Below, in pieces: positions 33,434-44,031 of a stretch of 64,000 nucleotides of DNA (positions within the stretch are counted from its first letter, which is position 1; every line of letters starts with the position of its first letter). Source of the stretch: Tritrichomonas musculus. Lineage: Eukaryota > Parabasalia > Tritrichomonadida > Tritrichomonadidae. The stretch covers positions 2,604,001-2,668,000 of the forward strand of contig JAPFFF010000021.1 in the NCBI GenBank assembly GCA_039105265.1. Direction: 5' to 3'. The position numbers and the translations under genes were made by a program. The notes beneath the pieces are model-generated. The model was given only the letters and a program-made list of their open reading frames with translations, ran no database searches and was not told the DNA's origin.

Positions 33434-33574
33434 TATTCATTTTTTCTGATAAAAAAAATCTTATTTCAAAGAGAAAAAAAAATCAACATTATCACTATTT
33501 CGCTCAAAGAAATGCTGCATATGACTTTTTAAAGTAAAAGAAAAAATTCAACATTATCGATAATTATTTAAAAA
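33434..33574. other. Short AT-rich gap
   Basis: No gene seen between the Tc1 relic and the palindromic unit. Confidence 0.4.
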
Positions 33575-33692
33575 ATAAATGAAGTAGCTTTTTGAAAGGC
33601 GTAGCCTTCAAAAAGCTACTTCAATTTATGTTTAATTATCTGTTTTAAAACTTTTTGAGTATTTTACAAAACTCAAAAAGTGATACCTAGAT
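33575..33692 (-). repeat. Palindromic unit, left copy (two hairpins)
   Basis: The first hairpin, 33581-33622, has arms GAAGTAGCTTTTTGAA.../...TTCAAAAAGCTACTTC. The second, 33649-33681, has ACTTTTTGAGT/ACTCAAAAAGT. The whole unit is an inverted copy of about 35215-35335. Confidence 0.8.
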
Positions 33693-33908
33693 AATTTAAA
33701 ATAAAAAGATTTGAGATAAAAAAATTAAGACAATTATTTATCAAATACAGCCAAAATAAAACAGAAAAAAATAAATTTGAGATAAAAAGTTCAAAATTTT
33801 AAAAATTGAAAGGAAAAAAATATGTCAGAGAAATTTGAAAGGGAAAATTGTGGTCCCCCTTTTGATTTAAAGTTTAATTATTCTGATTTTTATTGAAAAA
33901 GTTAGAAC

Positions 33909-35185
33909 TATAGGGTGTTCAATAAGTTTTTAGGATCACGATTAAAGAGTTGAAATAAAAAATTAAAACTTTAATAAAAATAATCTTAATTTAATGTATT
34001 CACCTTTGTTTTTTATGACTTGAATCAGTCTTTCTTCCCATGCCTCAAAAACGCGTTTTATGAATTCTTTTACCAAATCATTCAAAATTGAAACTATAAT
34101 TTCTTTTAATGATTCTTCTGAATCAATTGATTCGTATGGCATTTTATTTTTCACTGTTCCAAATATCCCGAAGTCCAATGGAGAAACATCTGGGCTGTAT
34201 TAGGGATTTGGTATGAGATTGAATGGTAATTTGGCCAAAACACTTTTTGTGAGAACAGACTTATGAGAAGGAACATTGCCTAAGTATAAAAGGTAACGTT
34301 TATTGCCATACTTATATCCTTTTGGTTATGCGAGTGTGTTAATTTGAAGGATTATAGAATTCACAAAATACTCAGAATTAAATTTTAGACCACTTGGCAA
34401 TAAATCCACAAAAAAGTACCATTTTTTTTAATAAAGATTGACACCATACTTTTTTTTGTTAATTTGACCTTATGACAATTTCACCAGGATCATCTTCAGC
34501 TAGGACCCAAATATAAAAACCAACTTTCATCGCCGGTTACTATATTAGTGAAGTGAGATCGGCTTGCTGTTTACAAACTCTTTAAAATGAATTTTGATTG
34601 TGTAATGCGTCTTTTTTTCACATCAAAAGTCAATATATGGGGCACCCTTCTGAGATGAAGATATTTATACCCTAAATCAAACGTTAAAATATCAATAACC
34701 GTTGCAACGGAAATGCTAGTGATCCGTGCTATTTAACTAGCGCTGATTAAAGGATCGTCGTCAATTAGAGATTGCACAAGAAACCTTTTTCTGGGATCAG
34801 GTGGTCTACCTGATCTGAGAGCATCTTCAATGGTTTCCCGCCCCAGCTTAAATTGATGAGTCCATTATTCTACTACTTTTAAAGAAAGTGCATTGTCCTT
34901 ATATACATCTATTAAGTACAAATGAATTTCCTCATTTTTTTTTCCCAAATTTATATAAGAAATTAATCACACCTCTTTGCTCCATTTTTTTTTTTGTTAA
35001 CGTCATTTTTCTCAAAAAGTTCTTTTTTGCAATAAAAATAACGTTTTTTGAGATGTATGGTTTTTATATATTTATTTTGGAATATAAAAAAATAATCATA
35101 TAGTTTATACTTTACATAAATAATAATAGGTTTATAATATCTTTGATATTGACAGAGATCCTAAAAACTTATTAAACACCCTATA
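33909..35185 (-). mobile_element. Mariner transposon, both ends kept, transposase decayed
   Basis: 29-bp inverted ends lie at 33909-33937 (TATAGGGTGTTCAATAAG...) and 35157-35185 with one mismatch, including TA at both edges, as mariner inserts at TA. Total about 1.28 kb, the normal mariner size. The transposase runs on the minus strand. An N-terminal block near 35000-34700 contains QFKLGRETIEDALRSGRPPD, a GDESWF motif lies near 34530, and an open C-terminal piece at 33963-34178 ends FEAWEERLIQVIKNKGEYI. Several stops and frameshifts inactivate it. It sits between the two inverted palindromic units. Confidence 0.85.
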
Positions 35186-35214
35186 TTTCTATTATCTATT
35201 ATCTAATAAAAAAT

Positions 35215-35460
35215 ATCTAGGTATCACTTTTTGAATTTTGTAAAATACACAAAAAGTTATAAAACAGATAATTAAACATAAAATGAAGTAGCTTTTTGAA
35301 GGCTACGCCTTTCAAAAAGCTACTTCATTTATTTTTTAATTCTCTAGGTACAACTTTTTGAGTTAATAAAACACTCAAAAAGTTGTAAAATAGAGAACTA
35401 AAATAATTGAAGTAGCTTTTTGAAAGGCGCAGCCTTTCAAAAAGCTACTTCATTTATTTT
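35215..35460 (+). repeat. Two tandem palindromic units, right side
   Basis: Two direct units of about 120 bp, each with two hairpins. Unit one has 35226-35257 and 35285-35326 (GAAGTAGCTTTTTGAAGGC.../...AAAAAGCTACTTC). Unit two has 35351-35385 (CAACTTTTTGAGT/ACTCAAAAAGTTG) and 35409-35451. Unit one is an inverted copy of the left unit at 33575-33692. Confidence 0.8.
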
Positions 35461-35463
35461 TTT

Positions 35464-36300
35464 AAATAAATAGAGCGGTTGTCCTTTTGTAAAGCATTGA
35501 AAAATATTAAAAAACGCTAATTGGCTAATAATATTTTATATTTGGGGTTGAAATATCTGGTTTGTTCAGATATATTCTGTTGATTATGAGAAAAAAAATT
35601 TCAATATAAAAATAAAAGTGTTTTAAAAATTTGATATTTCTCACAAAATTATAGACCCGATTTTCTCTTCATTATTTCATTCCTTTTTCTAAATTACTTT
35701 ATTTTTCATATTTTATCTTTTATGAGTTTATTTGAAGATTGAATTTTTGTATTATTATTTTTGGTCAATTCAATTAAATTTTTCAATTTATTCATTTTTT
35801 AAAATATTTTTATAATGATACGAAAAGGTGATATTGATTTCATAATTAAATAAAAAGAAATAATTTATACTACTATTATTGTAATTTTGGATGATAGATA
35901 AATTGATTGAATCATAAAAGAAAATATATTTGTTTTTTAGATAAAAACTAATTTCCCAGATGCCAGCTATAAATCCTTATTTTATAATCTTTTATTAAAC
36001 TTTCCTGATTCACCTGCTATTTTTGAATCAAGTTTTCCTATCAATATTATCTATAGATCAAAATCGATTATTTTATTTAAATAATTATTTCGATCTTTTA
36101 ATCACAATTACAACCTTTCCATGTCGTTCAAGGTGCAGTTCTCTCAATTTTTCTGATATATCCATTCAAATATTTCATTCAATTGTTATTCCAATTGGAA
36201 TGCCTGTTGGCGAAAAAAAATTTACTTTATTTATAAATAATTTATAAATTTGATAAAGACTCTTTTTGAGCGTAGCGCAAAAAGCCGCTACCTTGTTCTA
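35464..36300 (+). repeat. Dispersed 820-bp repeat, copy 1
   Basis: A direct repeat of 51670-52483, starting AAATAAATAGAGCGGTTGTCC and ending in the hairpin CTTTTTGAGCGTAGCGCAAAAAG at about 36271-36293. Differences are scattered substitutions and small indels. It has no convincing protein; a plus frame at 36023-36247 is not kept in the other copy. Probably a non-autonomous mobile repeat. Confidence 0.85.
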
Positions 36301-36448
36301 TTGAAATATTTATATTCATTCAAATACTATTTTTTTATATATTTGAAATTTATTTCAGTAAAAAAATATTTAAACCTATTTATTATATTTTTTATATAAA
36401 TAAAAACAATATTATTTTCTATAAAAGTGGCAAATCATCTTAACTTTC

Positions 36449-39400
36449 TTAAAAATTATCATCAATAAATTCACGAGCTCGATCAATTCCTTTTGTTGAT
36501 AGTTCATTCAATATTTTATAAGCTTCGTCCTTATTTTTCTCACATCCATATCCTCTGAATTTCATCACTCCAATAAAATATTTAGCAATCGGGTGATTAA
36601 TCTTTGAGAGAGCAGAAAAGTAAATGAAAGCATCGCCATAAAATTTTGAATTATAAAGAGAAATTGCATGCTCGAGGGGAATCTTTATGTTGCCTTTTTG
36701 AATGAGAATCATCATATATTCATAATTATTTTCTGTATCGTTTTCCACTGAAATTTGGCTAGCTGTGTTTGATTCCATTTCAATAATCATATCATCGTTA
36801 TTTTTCACTGCGAATTCATAATTTCTTTCATCATCAACAAAATCAAAAATTGATTGTGAAGTGAGGTGATATGAACCTTCAGAAATATTTTCTGACATTA
36901 ATTCTAAGTATCTCCTCTTTGCATCGACGTTTCCAAGCTCAGCAGCTCTTTGATAATAGTGAAGTGATTTTTGAGAGTTTATTTGTTCGAGCAAAAAAGC
37001 AAGATGGTACATCGAGTTTGGATCTACTCTTCTAGCTCCTTCTGAGAAAATTTCAAGAGCTTTTCTGACATCTTTTTTAACAAAAATCCCTTTCAAAAAG
37101 CAGATTCCGTAGTTGTTGATTGATGCACTTGTCTTTTTCATCAAGTAGGCCTTCTCAAACCATTCAAAAGCATTTTTTTCAAAGCAAAACCGGTTATTTT
37201 CATTGTCACTTTTTGACTGACTTTCATTTGCAAGCTCATAATAATAAATTCCAATTTCTGTCGCAAATAATTGATACAAGTCATCGGCTCCACTTTCAAG
37301 CATCATTGAAACACCTTCTCTTCGATTCTTGCTCGTGCCGACGCCCTTCGCAATGAAGAATCCAAGAAGGCATTTCGAGTACTTCTCGCCTTTCATTGCT
37401 CCTTCGCTCGCAACTTGAAATGCATGGTCTCTCTCGCCATAATAAGAATCAAGCAGACGAGCGAGCGAGAAATAAGAAAGATCGAATCCAAGTTGAATTG
37501 ATTCTTCAAGATAAGCTCTCGCTTTCTCAATTTTTTCTTTACTTATTTGGCCATTTTTGTCATCATAAATAAGTGAAATGGCGTACTTGTGAAGTGAAAC
37601 TGCATTATGAAGTGAAATTCCTTCTTTACAAAGAGACATATAAAAGCCAGGATCAGTTTGAAAGCATTTGTCAAAAATTGATGAAGTTACTTCAAAATTG
37701 CAATGATCATTCAAATAGTGAATAAGATTGTCTGATTGCTTTGCAGATATGTATTGATGAATCAAATTGAAATCAGGATTTGATTCATTGAAATGATCGT
37801 TTTCAAATTCATCTATCTTTTTGTGCTCATTTTCATCAATTTCACATATTTTTTGACGGTTTCCATATGAAACATTATCCTCTTTTTTTACATGCTTTGC
37901 TGGCTTATGTGTTTCATGTGCCTTTTTATTATTATCTCTAGGATGAACTTGAGATTTGAATTGCTCATACGCTATGTTATTTCTATATTGCGTAACGAAG
38001 TCAACATATTCATAGAACTCATCTTTATCAACACATTCAGTGAGATACTCTTCATTATTTTCTAGGTCATAAACAATTTCGTCAAAAGTGGGTCTCATTT
38101 CCTTTTCATGCGCCCAGCATTTCGTAATCAATTTCTTATAACAAAGAGGAATTGGAAACTCGAAACTTGGTCTCTTTTTATAATAAACAACATCATGATA
38201 CAGTGAATAAAAATCTTTGATATCAGGGAAAAGAACTTGATTTGTCATGATTTCAAATGCTGTGAAACCAAATGCATAAACATCTCCTGCTTTTGTGTAT
38301 TCATGAAAATTCCAAATCTCGGGAGCAACATAAGCAGGAGTTCCTTTAAATCCTGATGAAATTTGATTATTTTCATTTTTATGAGTCACTTTTTTAGATA
38401 ATCCAAAATCAGCCAATTTTGGATATAAAGAATCATCGAGAAGAACATTACTTGGACATAAATCACGATGAATAATGTCATGTGAATGAAGGTATTGTAA
38501 ACTGCTTGCCAATCCATAAAGATTGATCAACTTCTTTGTGATATCCCATCCTGGCTTTGAACAGCAATTTCTTTCAAGATCAAGAATGCTTTGTAATGTT
38601 CCTCCACTAGCATACTCAGTCACAATGACAGGACGCATTTGTCCTTTAAAATTAAAAGGACTAAATCCAATGAACTTCAAAATTGAAGGATGATTTATTT
38701 TGGAAATAACGCTTACTTCTCTTGAAATGTTAATCATATCATCTTCAATTTCATAGTTGATCTCAGCCTTGGAAACTTTAGCAGCAAAAATAATTTTATT
38801 CTTTATATCTAAAACTTTGTAAACAATACCAAAGCTTCCTTCTCCAATTAAATTTTTCTTTTGAAATTTATTTAAATCCAAAAATTCAAAATTAAATGAG
38901 AAACGTTTCTTTTTTCTAAATGAAAGATTAATTTTCTGAAACATTTCATTTTCTAAATCAATATAATATTCAATTTCTTCGAATGGAATGTTTTTATCAA
39001 CAAAGTTCATATAAAAAAGAAAGTCTTCCTTATTCATATCATCAGTGATGAAAACATCAAGATTGTTTTTAATGGTATTATAAATTTCATCAAAAGTAGG
39101 TCGTGCTTCGACATCAGAATGCCAACATGACTGAATTAAATTCCTATAAACTTCAGGAATCGAGTCAGGAATTGTAGGTCTCATACCAGAAATTACCTTA
39201 AAAATTGTTTTCATTGAAAAATCTTCATCAAAAACTTTTTTGCCAGATAACATTTCATACACAATGATAGCAAATGAATAGACATCATTTGCCTTCGTTC
39301 CACGGAAAGTTTGAATGAATTCAGGAGCAAAATAAACAAATTTATGCTGTTCTCGATTGAACATTTGTGCAAATGTCATGCTTCGATTTATAAAGGTTCC

Positions 39401-42400
39401 AACACCAGCAATTCTTGGCAATAAATATTGATCCAATAATACATTACATGTATTCAATGATTGATGGATGATATTATTGGAATGCAAATATGCCATTGCT
39501 GAAACAACACCGTAAATTATCATCAATTTTTTGGTCATGTTCCAACTTTTTGGCACTTCTTCTGTCTTCTCGAGTTGAATCATCCTCTCCAAAGTGTAGC
39601 TTGGAACATACTTTGTGATGATAACTGGTCGATAATCTCCATCAAAATCATGCGGACTGTAACCAATGTATTGGACAATTGATGCGTGATTCATCTTTGT
39701 CAATTTGTTGATGTCAAATGAAAGCTTGATGATCGTTTCATAATCATCTCGTCGAAATTCATCTAAAGACGTCTTCCCAACATATTCGCCTCCATCCTTT
39801 TTGTAAATGAGCTTGAAACTTTCTGATTCAGTTGCCTGTCCAAGTTTTTCACGCTTCTCGTAATCATTGATATTTATGATATGTGTCAGATCAATTCTTT
39901 TGTCCATGTAGACACTTGGATTGAAAATTTCAGGAGAATTTAGCTGAATTGCTTTGTTGATGAAATTATCAAATCCTTTGAATTCAAGAATGTTTTTGGT
40001 TGGATCAAATGAAGTTGGTGTGTTGTCAAGTTCTTCAATGTATTCTTGGTATTCTTCATCGTCTTCACTGCGAAGAATTTCAATGATTTCTTTGATAGTC
40101 GGTCGTTCATCAGGATTAGATTTCAGACCTAATTTGATGATTTCTTGATATTTGTTTTCAATTTCTTTCAGTTTCTTTGGATGCTCACCTTCAATAATAT
40201 TCATCGACAGTTCATAAATATCTTCGATGTCTGAATATGCAACATCATTCGTCATGATTTCATATATAACAAGACAAAATGAATAAATATCACTACTCTT
40301 CGAATATTCTTTATTTAGCCATCTTTCTCGTGCAATAAATCTAGGTGTCCCAATATATGTCATTTCTGATGTTTCATTCAAATATCTTGATGAATTGAAA
40401 TTACAAAGTTTTGGTTCAAATTTGTTATTCAAAACGATGTTACTCGTTGAAATATCACAATGAATAATGTCGTGTGAATGCAAATATGAAATACTTTTCC
40501 CAATTCCATATATGATCTTCATTTTTTTCGTATGATCTAATATTTCTGGCCTGTTTCTTATCACGTCTTCTAAAATTCCATTCGATCCTAATTCTGTGAG
40601 AATCATTGGCAAAGGCATCCCTTTGAAATCGACAGGACTGTATCCAACAAGTTTCAAGATACAAGGATGATCAAATTTGCAGAGAAAATTCACTTCTCGA
40701 CAGAGCATTTCGTGCATATCTTTTAATTTTATTGAGTAATATTTATTTCCAGTTTCTTTTTCAATAACTAAACCGTTAATTTGATGAACTTTATCATCAA
40801 TGATGTTTATCTCTTCAAATTTATTCAAATCTAACGGTTCATCAACAAGATTGATTTCCTTCTTCTCATAAAGAGTAATCTTTTTGAAATTTTCACTTTT
40901 TGAATTACCATTGAATTTTTCAATATAACTTTCAAAAAGTTCATGACTATTTGAATCTATGAACTGAGTATAAATTTGGAAGTCTTCTTTAATTACTCCT
41001 TCTGTGATGAATTCTGGATTATTTTTTATTTCAGTAAGAATTTCACCAAAAATTGGCCTTTCATCTGAATTGTTTGAACAGCATCTTTCAATTAATTTCT
41101 GATAACAAATTGGTAATGAATCGTCAAATGATGGCACAAAATAATTCGATTCATCATTTTTTGACGCTTTTTTATTCATCATCATTTCATATACAATTAG
41201 TCCAAAAGAATAAACGTTCCCCTCTTTTGTCACTTCATCTAATTTCACATTTTCAGGTGATTCGTAACTGTCTGCAGAATCTTCATCAATAACAAACCTT
41301 GATCTTCCGAAATCGCATATTTTTGGGAATAAAAAGTCATCTTCAAGAATTTTGCTTGGACTGAGTGATTTCATCACCATGCCATGGCGGTGCAAACAAT
41401 TCAATGCTGATGCAATTCCATAGATATTGATCAGTCTTTGTGTGCCATTCAAAATTTTCAAGCCATTGTTTTCTCTCTCCAAATTCAATAGTTTATTCAA
41501 TGTTCCGTTTTTAACGTATTCGGAAACAATGACTGGCTTGAATTCTCCCTCAAAATTGAGGGGACTGTACCCAATATATTTGACAATTGCAGAATGATTA
41601 ATTTTTGTCATCTTATTGACATTATACGATAAACTAATTATCGATTCATAGTCATCTCTTTCAAGTTTATTTTGGGCAATTTTCGCTGCAAATTGAATGC
41701 CACTTTTTCTTTCAATTATTTTGAATACATCTGTGACATTTTTATTGCCAATGAGTTCTTGCTTCTCGTATTCATTGATTTTTAAAACATGGCTCGAATC
41801 TATTGGCTCTTTGAAATATTCATGCCAGTGAAAGTCGTCCTTTCTCAATTTTATTCCTGATTTCAGAATTTCGTCAAGATTGAAAATGTTTTTGGTTGGA
41901 TCAAATGAAGTTGGTGTGTTGTCAAGTTCTTCAATGTATTCTTGGTATTCTTCATCGTCTTCACTGCGAAGAATTTCAATGATTTCTTTGATAGTCGGTC
42001 GTTCATCAGGATTAGATTTCAGACCTAATTTGATGATTTCTTGATATTTGTTTTCAATTTCTTTCAGTTTCTTTGGATGCTCACCTTCAATAATATTCAT
42101 CGACAGCTCATAAATATCTTCGATGTCTGAATATGCAACATCATTCGTCATGATTTCATATATAACAAGACAAAATGAATAAATATCACTACTCTTCGAA
42201 TATTCTTTATTTAGCCATCTTTCTCGTGCAATAAATCTAGGTGTCCCAATATATGTCATTTCTGATGTTTCATTCAAATATCTTGATGAATTGAAATTGC
42301 AAAGTTTTGGTTCAAATTTGTTATTCAAAACGATGTTACTCGTTGAAATATCACAATGAATAATGTCGTGTGAATGCAAATATGAAATACTTTTCCCAAT

Positions 42401-42796
42401 TCCATATATGATCTTCATTTTTTTCGTATGATCTAATATTTCTGGCCTGTTTCTTATCACGTCTTCTAAAATTCCATTCGATCCTAATTCTGTGAGAATC
42501 ATTGGCTTTGGCTGCTTATTAAAGTCAACTGGTGAATATCCAATAAATCTGAGAATTGAAGGGTGATTTAATTTCGAAATTGTATTGACCTCTCTGGAAA
42601 AGTTGATTAATTCATAAAAAGTCGAATCTTGTATTTTGTATTTTAATCTTTCAGAAGAATAAACAATGCCTGTTGCTTTCTCTAAAACATTATATACTGA
42701 GTAAAATCTTCTTTTAACACTTTCTTCTTTAATTTCAAATTTTTTTAGATCTAAAAAGACAGACATTTTTATTTTTAATAAACAAACCAATTCCAA
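36449..42796 (-). CDS. Giant TKL-like protein: four pseudokinase domains, one kinase, Sel1-type repeats
   Basis: 2115 residues. Five kinase-like domains follow each other: about 20-290, 345-620, 660-925, 970-1250 and 1305-1565. Only the fifth keeps the full set: GEGSFGIVYKV, AAKV lysine, HRDLCPSNV, DFGLSKK, VAPEIW. The first and third lack the glycine loop and have HCDISTSN with CNF for DFG. The second has MKSLSPSK. The fourth has HQSLNTCN with AGVG. After a charged linker, residues about 1700-2110 carry Sel1/TPR-like helical repeats (SINNYGICFLKGIFV; AKYFIGVMKFRGYGCEKNKDEA). Kinase plus Sel1 fusions are common in trichomonads and act in cytosolic signalling; the pseudokinase domains probably regulate or dock. 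A 622-bp segment is duplicated within the gene. The second Met, at 42766 (MSVFLDLKKF), may be the true start. Confidence 0.88.
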   Translation of the reverse strand: MELVCLLKIKMSVFLDLKKFEIKEESVKRRFYSVYNVLEKATGIVYSSERLKYKIQDSTFYELINFSREVNTISKLNHPSILRFIGYSPVDFNKQPKPMILTELGSNGILEDVIRNRPEILDHTKKMKIIYGIGKSISYLHSHDIIHCDISTSNIVLNNKFEPKLCNFNSSRYLNETSEMTYIGTPRFIARERWLNKEYSKSSDIYSFCLVIYEIMTNDVAYSDIEDIYELSMNIIEGEHPKKLKEIENKYQEIIKLGLKSNPDERPTIKEIIEILRSEDDEEYQEYIEELDNTPTSFDPTKNIFNLDEILKSGIKLRKDDFHWHEYFKEPIDSSHVLKINEYEKQELIGNKNVTDVFKIIERKSGIQFAAKIAQNKLERDDYESIISLSYNVNKMTKINHSAIVKYIGYSPLNFEGEFKPVIVSEYVKNGTLNKLLNLERENNGLKILNGTQRLINIYGIASALNCLHRHGMVMKSLSPSKILEDDFLFPKICDFGRSRFVIDEDSADSYESPENVKLDEVTKEGNVYSFGLIVYEMMMNKKASKNDESNYFVPSFDDSLPICYQKLIERCCSNNSDERPIFGEILTEIKNNPEFITEGVIKEDFQIYTQFIDSNSHELFESYIEKFNGNSKSENFKKITLYEKKEINLVDEPLDLNKFEEINIIDDKVHQINGLVIEKETGNKYYSIKLKDMHEMLCREVNFLCKFDHPCILKLVGYSPVDFKGMPLPMILTELGSNGILEDVIRNRPEILDHTKKMKIIYGIGKSISYLHSHDIIHCDISTSNIVLNNKFEPKLCNFNSSRYLNETSEMTYIGTPRFIARERWLNKEYSKSSDIYSFCLVIYEIMTNDVAYSDIEDIYELSMNIIEGEHPKKLKEIENKYQEIIKLGLKSNPDERPTIKEIIEILRSEDDEEYQEYIEELDNTPTSFDPTKNILEFKGFDNFINKAIQLNSPEIFNPSVYMDKRIDLTHIININDYEKREKLGQATESESFKLIYKKDGGEYVGKTSLDEFRRDDYETIIKLSFDINKLTKMNHASIVQYIGYSPHDFDGDYRPVIITKYVPSYTLERMIQLEKTEEVPKSWNMTKKLMIIYGVVSAMAYLHSNNIIHQSLNTCNVLLDQYLLPRIAGVGTFINRSMTFAQMFNREQHKFVYFAPEFIQTFRGTKANDVYSFAIIVYEMLSGKKVFDEDFSMKTIFKVISGMRPTIPDSIPEVYRNLIQSCWHSDVEARPTFDEIYNTIKNNLDVFITDDMNKEDFLFYMNFVDKNIPFEEIEYYIDLENEMFQKINLSFRKKKRFSFNFEFLDLNKFQKKNLIGEGSFGIVYKVLDIKNKIIFAAKVSKAEINYEIEDDMINISREVSVISKINHPSILKFIGFSPFNFKGQMRPVIVTEYASGGTLQSILDLERNCCSKPGWDITKKLINLYGLASSLQYLHSHDIIHRDLCPSNVLLDDSLYPKLADFGLSKKVTHKNENNQISSGFKGTPAYVAPEIWNFHEYTKAGDVYAFGFTAFEIMTNQVLFPDIKDFYSLYHDVVYYKKRPSFEFPIPLCYKKLITKCWAHEKEMRPTFDEIVYDLENNEEYLTECVDKDEFYEYVDFVTQYRNNIAYEQFKSQVHPRDNNKKAHETHKPAKHVKKEDNVSYGNRQKICEIDENEHKKIDEFENDHFNESNPDFNLIHQYISAKQSDNLIHYLNDHCNFEVTSSIFDKCFQTDPGFYMSLCKEGISLHNAVSLHKYAISLIYDDKNGQISKEKIEKARAYLEESIQLGFDLSYFSLARLLDSYYGERDHAFQVASEGAMKGEKYSKCLLGFFIAKGVGTSKNRREGVSMMLESGADDLYQLFATEIGIYYYELANESQSKSDNENNRFCFEKNAFEWFEKAYLMKKTSASINNYGICFLKGIFVKKDVRKALEIFSEGARRVDPNSMYHLAFLLEQINSQKSLHYYQRAAELGNVDAKRRYLELMSENISEGSYHLTSQSIFDFVDDERNYEFAVKNNDDMIIEMESNTASQISVENDTENNYEYMMILIQKGNIKIPLEHAISLYNSKFYGDAFIYFSALSKINHPIAKYFIGVMKFRGYGCEKNKDEAYKILNELSTKGIDRAREFIDDNF
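39989..40610 (-). repeat. 622-bp in-gene duplication, copy in domain 3
   Basis: Nearly identical to 41885-42506: same length, with about two differences seen, at about 40208 and 40393. It covers the C-lobe of the third kinase-like domain. Confidence 0.9.
41885..42506 (-). repeat. 622-bp in-gene duplication, copy in domain 1
   Basis: Partner of 39989-40610, offset by 1896 bases, a multiple of three, so the reading frame is preserved. Confidence 0.9.
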
Positions 42797-44031
42797 TTCA
42801 AAATTTTCTCAAAATTCTGAAAAGTATATTCAAAAATTTTTAAGATTTTATCTCAGAATTGCATCGTATAATTTATTTGTAGATAATAATATATACAATA
42901 TTTATTTTAAATTATTAGTTTTTTATTTTTATTCATGAATTAGTATTTTTGGATTCGATATTTATTTACATGAAAACAAGTGCTTTAAAAACTTTTTTCA
43001 ATAGTTAGTTCATATTCGAAAAAAAATGGTATATCTCGTTATATTCTCCTTTATTATTTTCATTTTTAATTCAACTACTATAATATAATATCAATTTTTA
43101 TTATTTTTGATTTTTTTCCCTGGTATTAAACAATTTTTTTTTTGATTAAAACTAGAACGCTTCTGAAAGAATTACGTTGGTAATAACAATTATAATTTTT
43201 CAGCAGCTTCAGAAACGATATTATATTCAACAAATTTTACAATTATGAATATTCGTTTTAAACAAATATTGATCTTTTTTTGATTAAATTTGAACATCTA
43301 TATTCATGAAATCAGAATTATTCATATTAAAATATACATAAAATATACATAAAATATACATAAAATATTATTTCATCCAAAATTATTCTTTCAATCACTT
43401 TATTCAATTCAAACTCACTTTTTTTAATTAGAATCGCTATCTTATATCATTAAAAATCTCATTTAATAAAATATATGAAAGAAACTTTCTTTGAAATTGA
43501 TTAAAATTGATTTTGCAAAACTTATCTTTAATGTGATAACATTTTCCAGTTGATTATTCTACACTATTTTATAATTAATTTAAATGAATAATATATTTTT
43601 AGTAATATCAATTATTTACAATTATAAAATACAACGGTTTAAGATATATTGATTTTTTTTGGATTTTACGATATATAATTTCTGGGATTTATCAATAAAA
43701 CTTGGAATAAATTTCAGAAAAATTCTATCATTTGAGAGCTTAATGAAAATTTTCAAAAGATCATTCTCATAAACAATTGAAAAATATAACGCTTATCAAT
43801 TATCATATACATTTTATACTATTAAATAGTCTATACATTAGAAAATAAAAATGAAATAAATATAAATTTAATCTTGAATTATACATTTAATAAATTATAA
43901 AATATATGATATTATAAATATTACGTAGATAATTTAAAATAAAATAAAAAATAAGATTGAATATAAAATTTTTAAGAAATAAATAAGACTTGGTCGCCAA
44001 TCATCTATTAAAATATAATAGAAGAATCTAA
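42797..44031. other. AT-rich spacer between divergent genes
   Basis: 1.2 kb with no gene. The kinase gene and the membrane-protein gene diverge from it. AATCATCTATTAAAA about 35 bases before the plus-strand gene is a weak initiator candidate. Confidence 0.5.
43329..43370. repeat. 11-bp tandem repeat
   Basis: AAAATATACAT is repeated about 3.7 times. Confidence 0.8.

Noticed and set aside
36023-36247. 74-residue gene in the 820-bp repeat
   Set aside because: The frame is not preserved in the second copy at 51670-52483.
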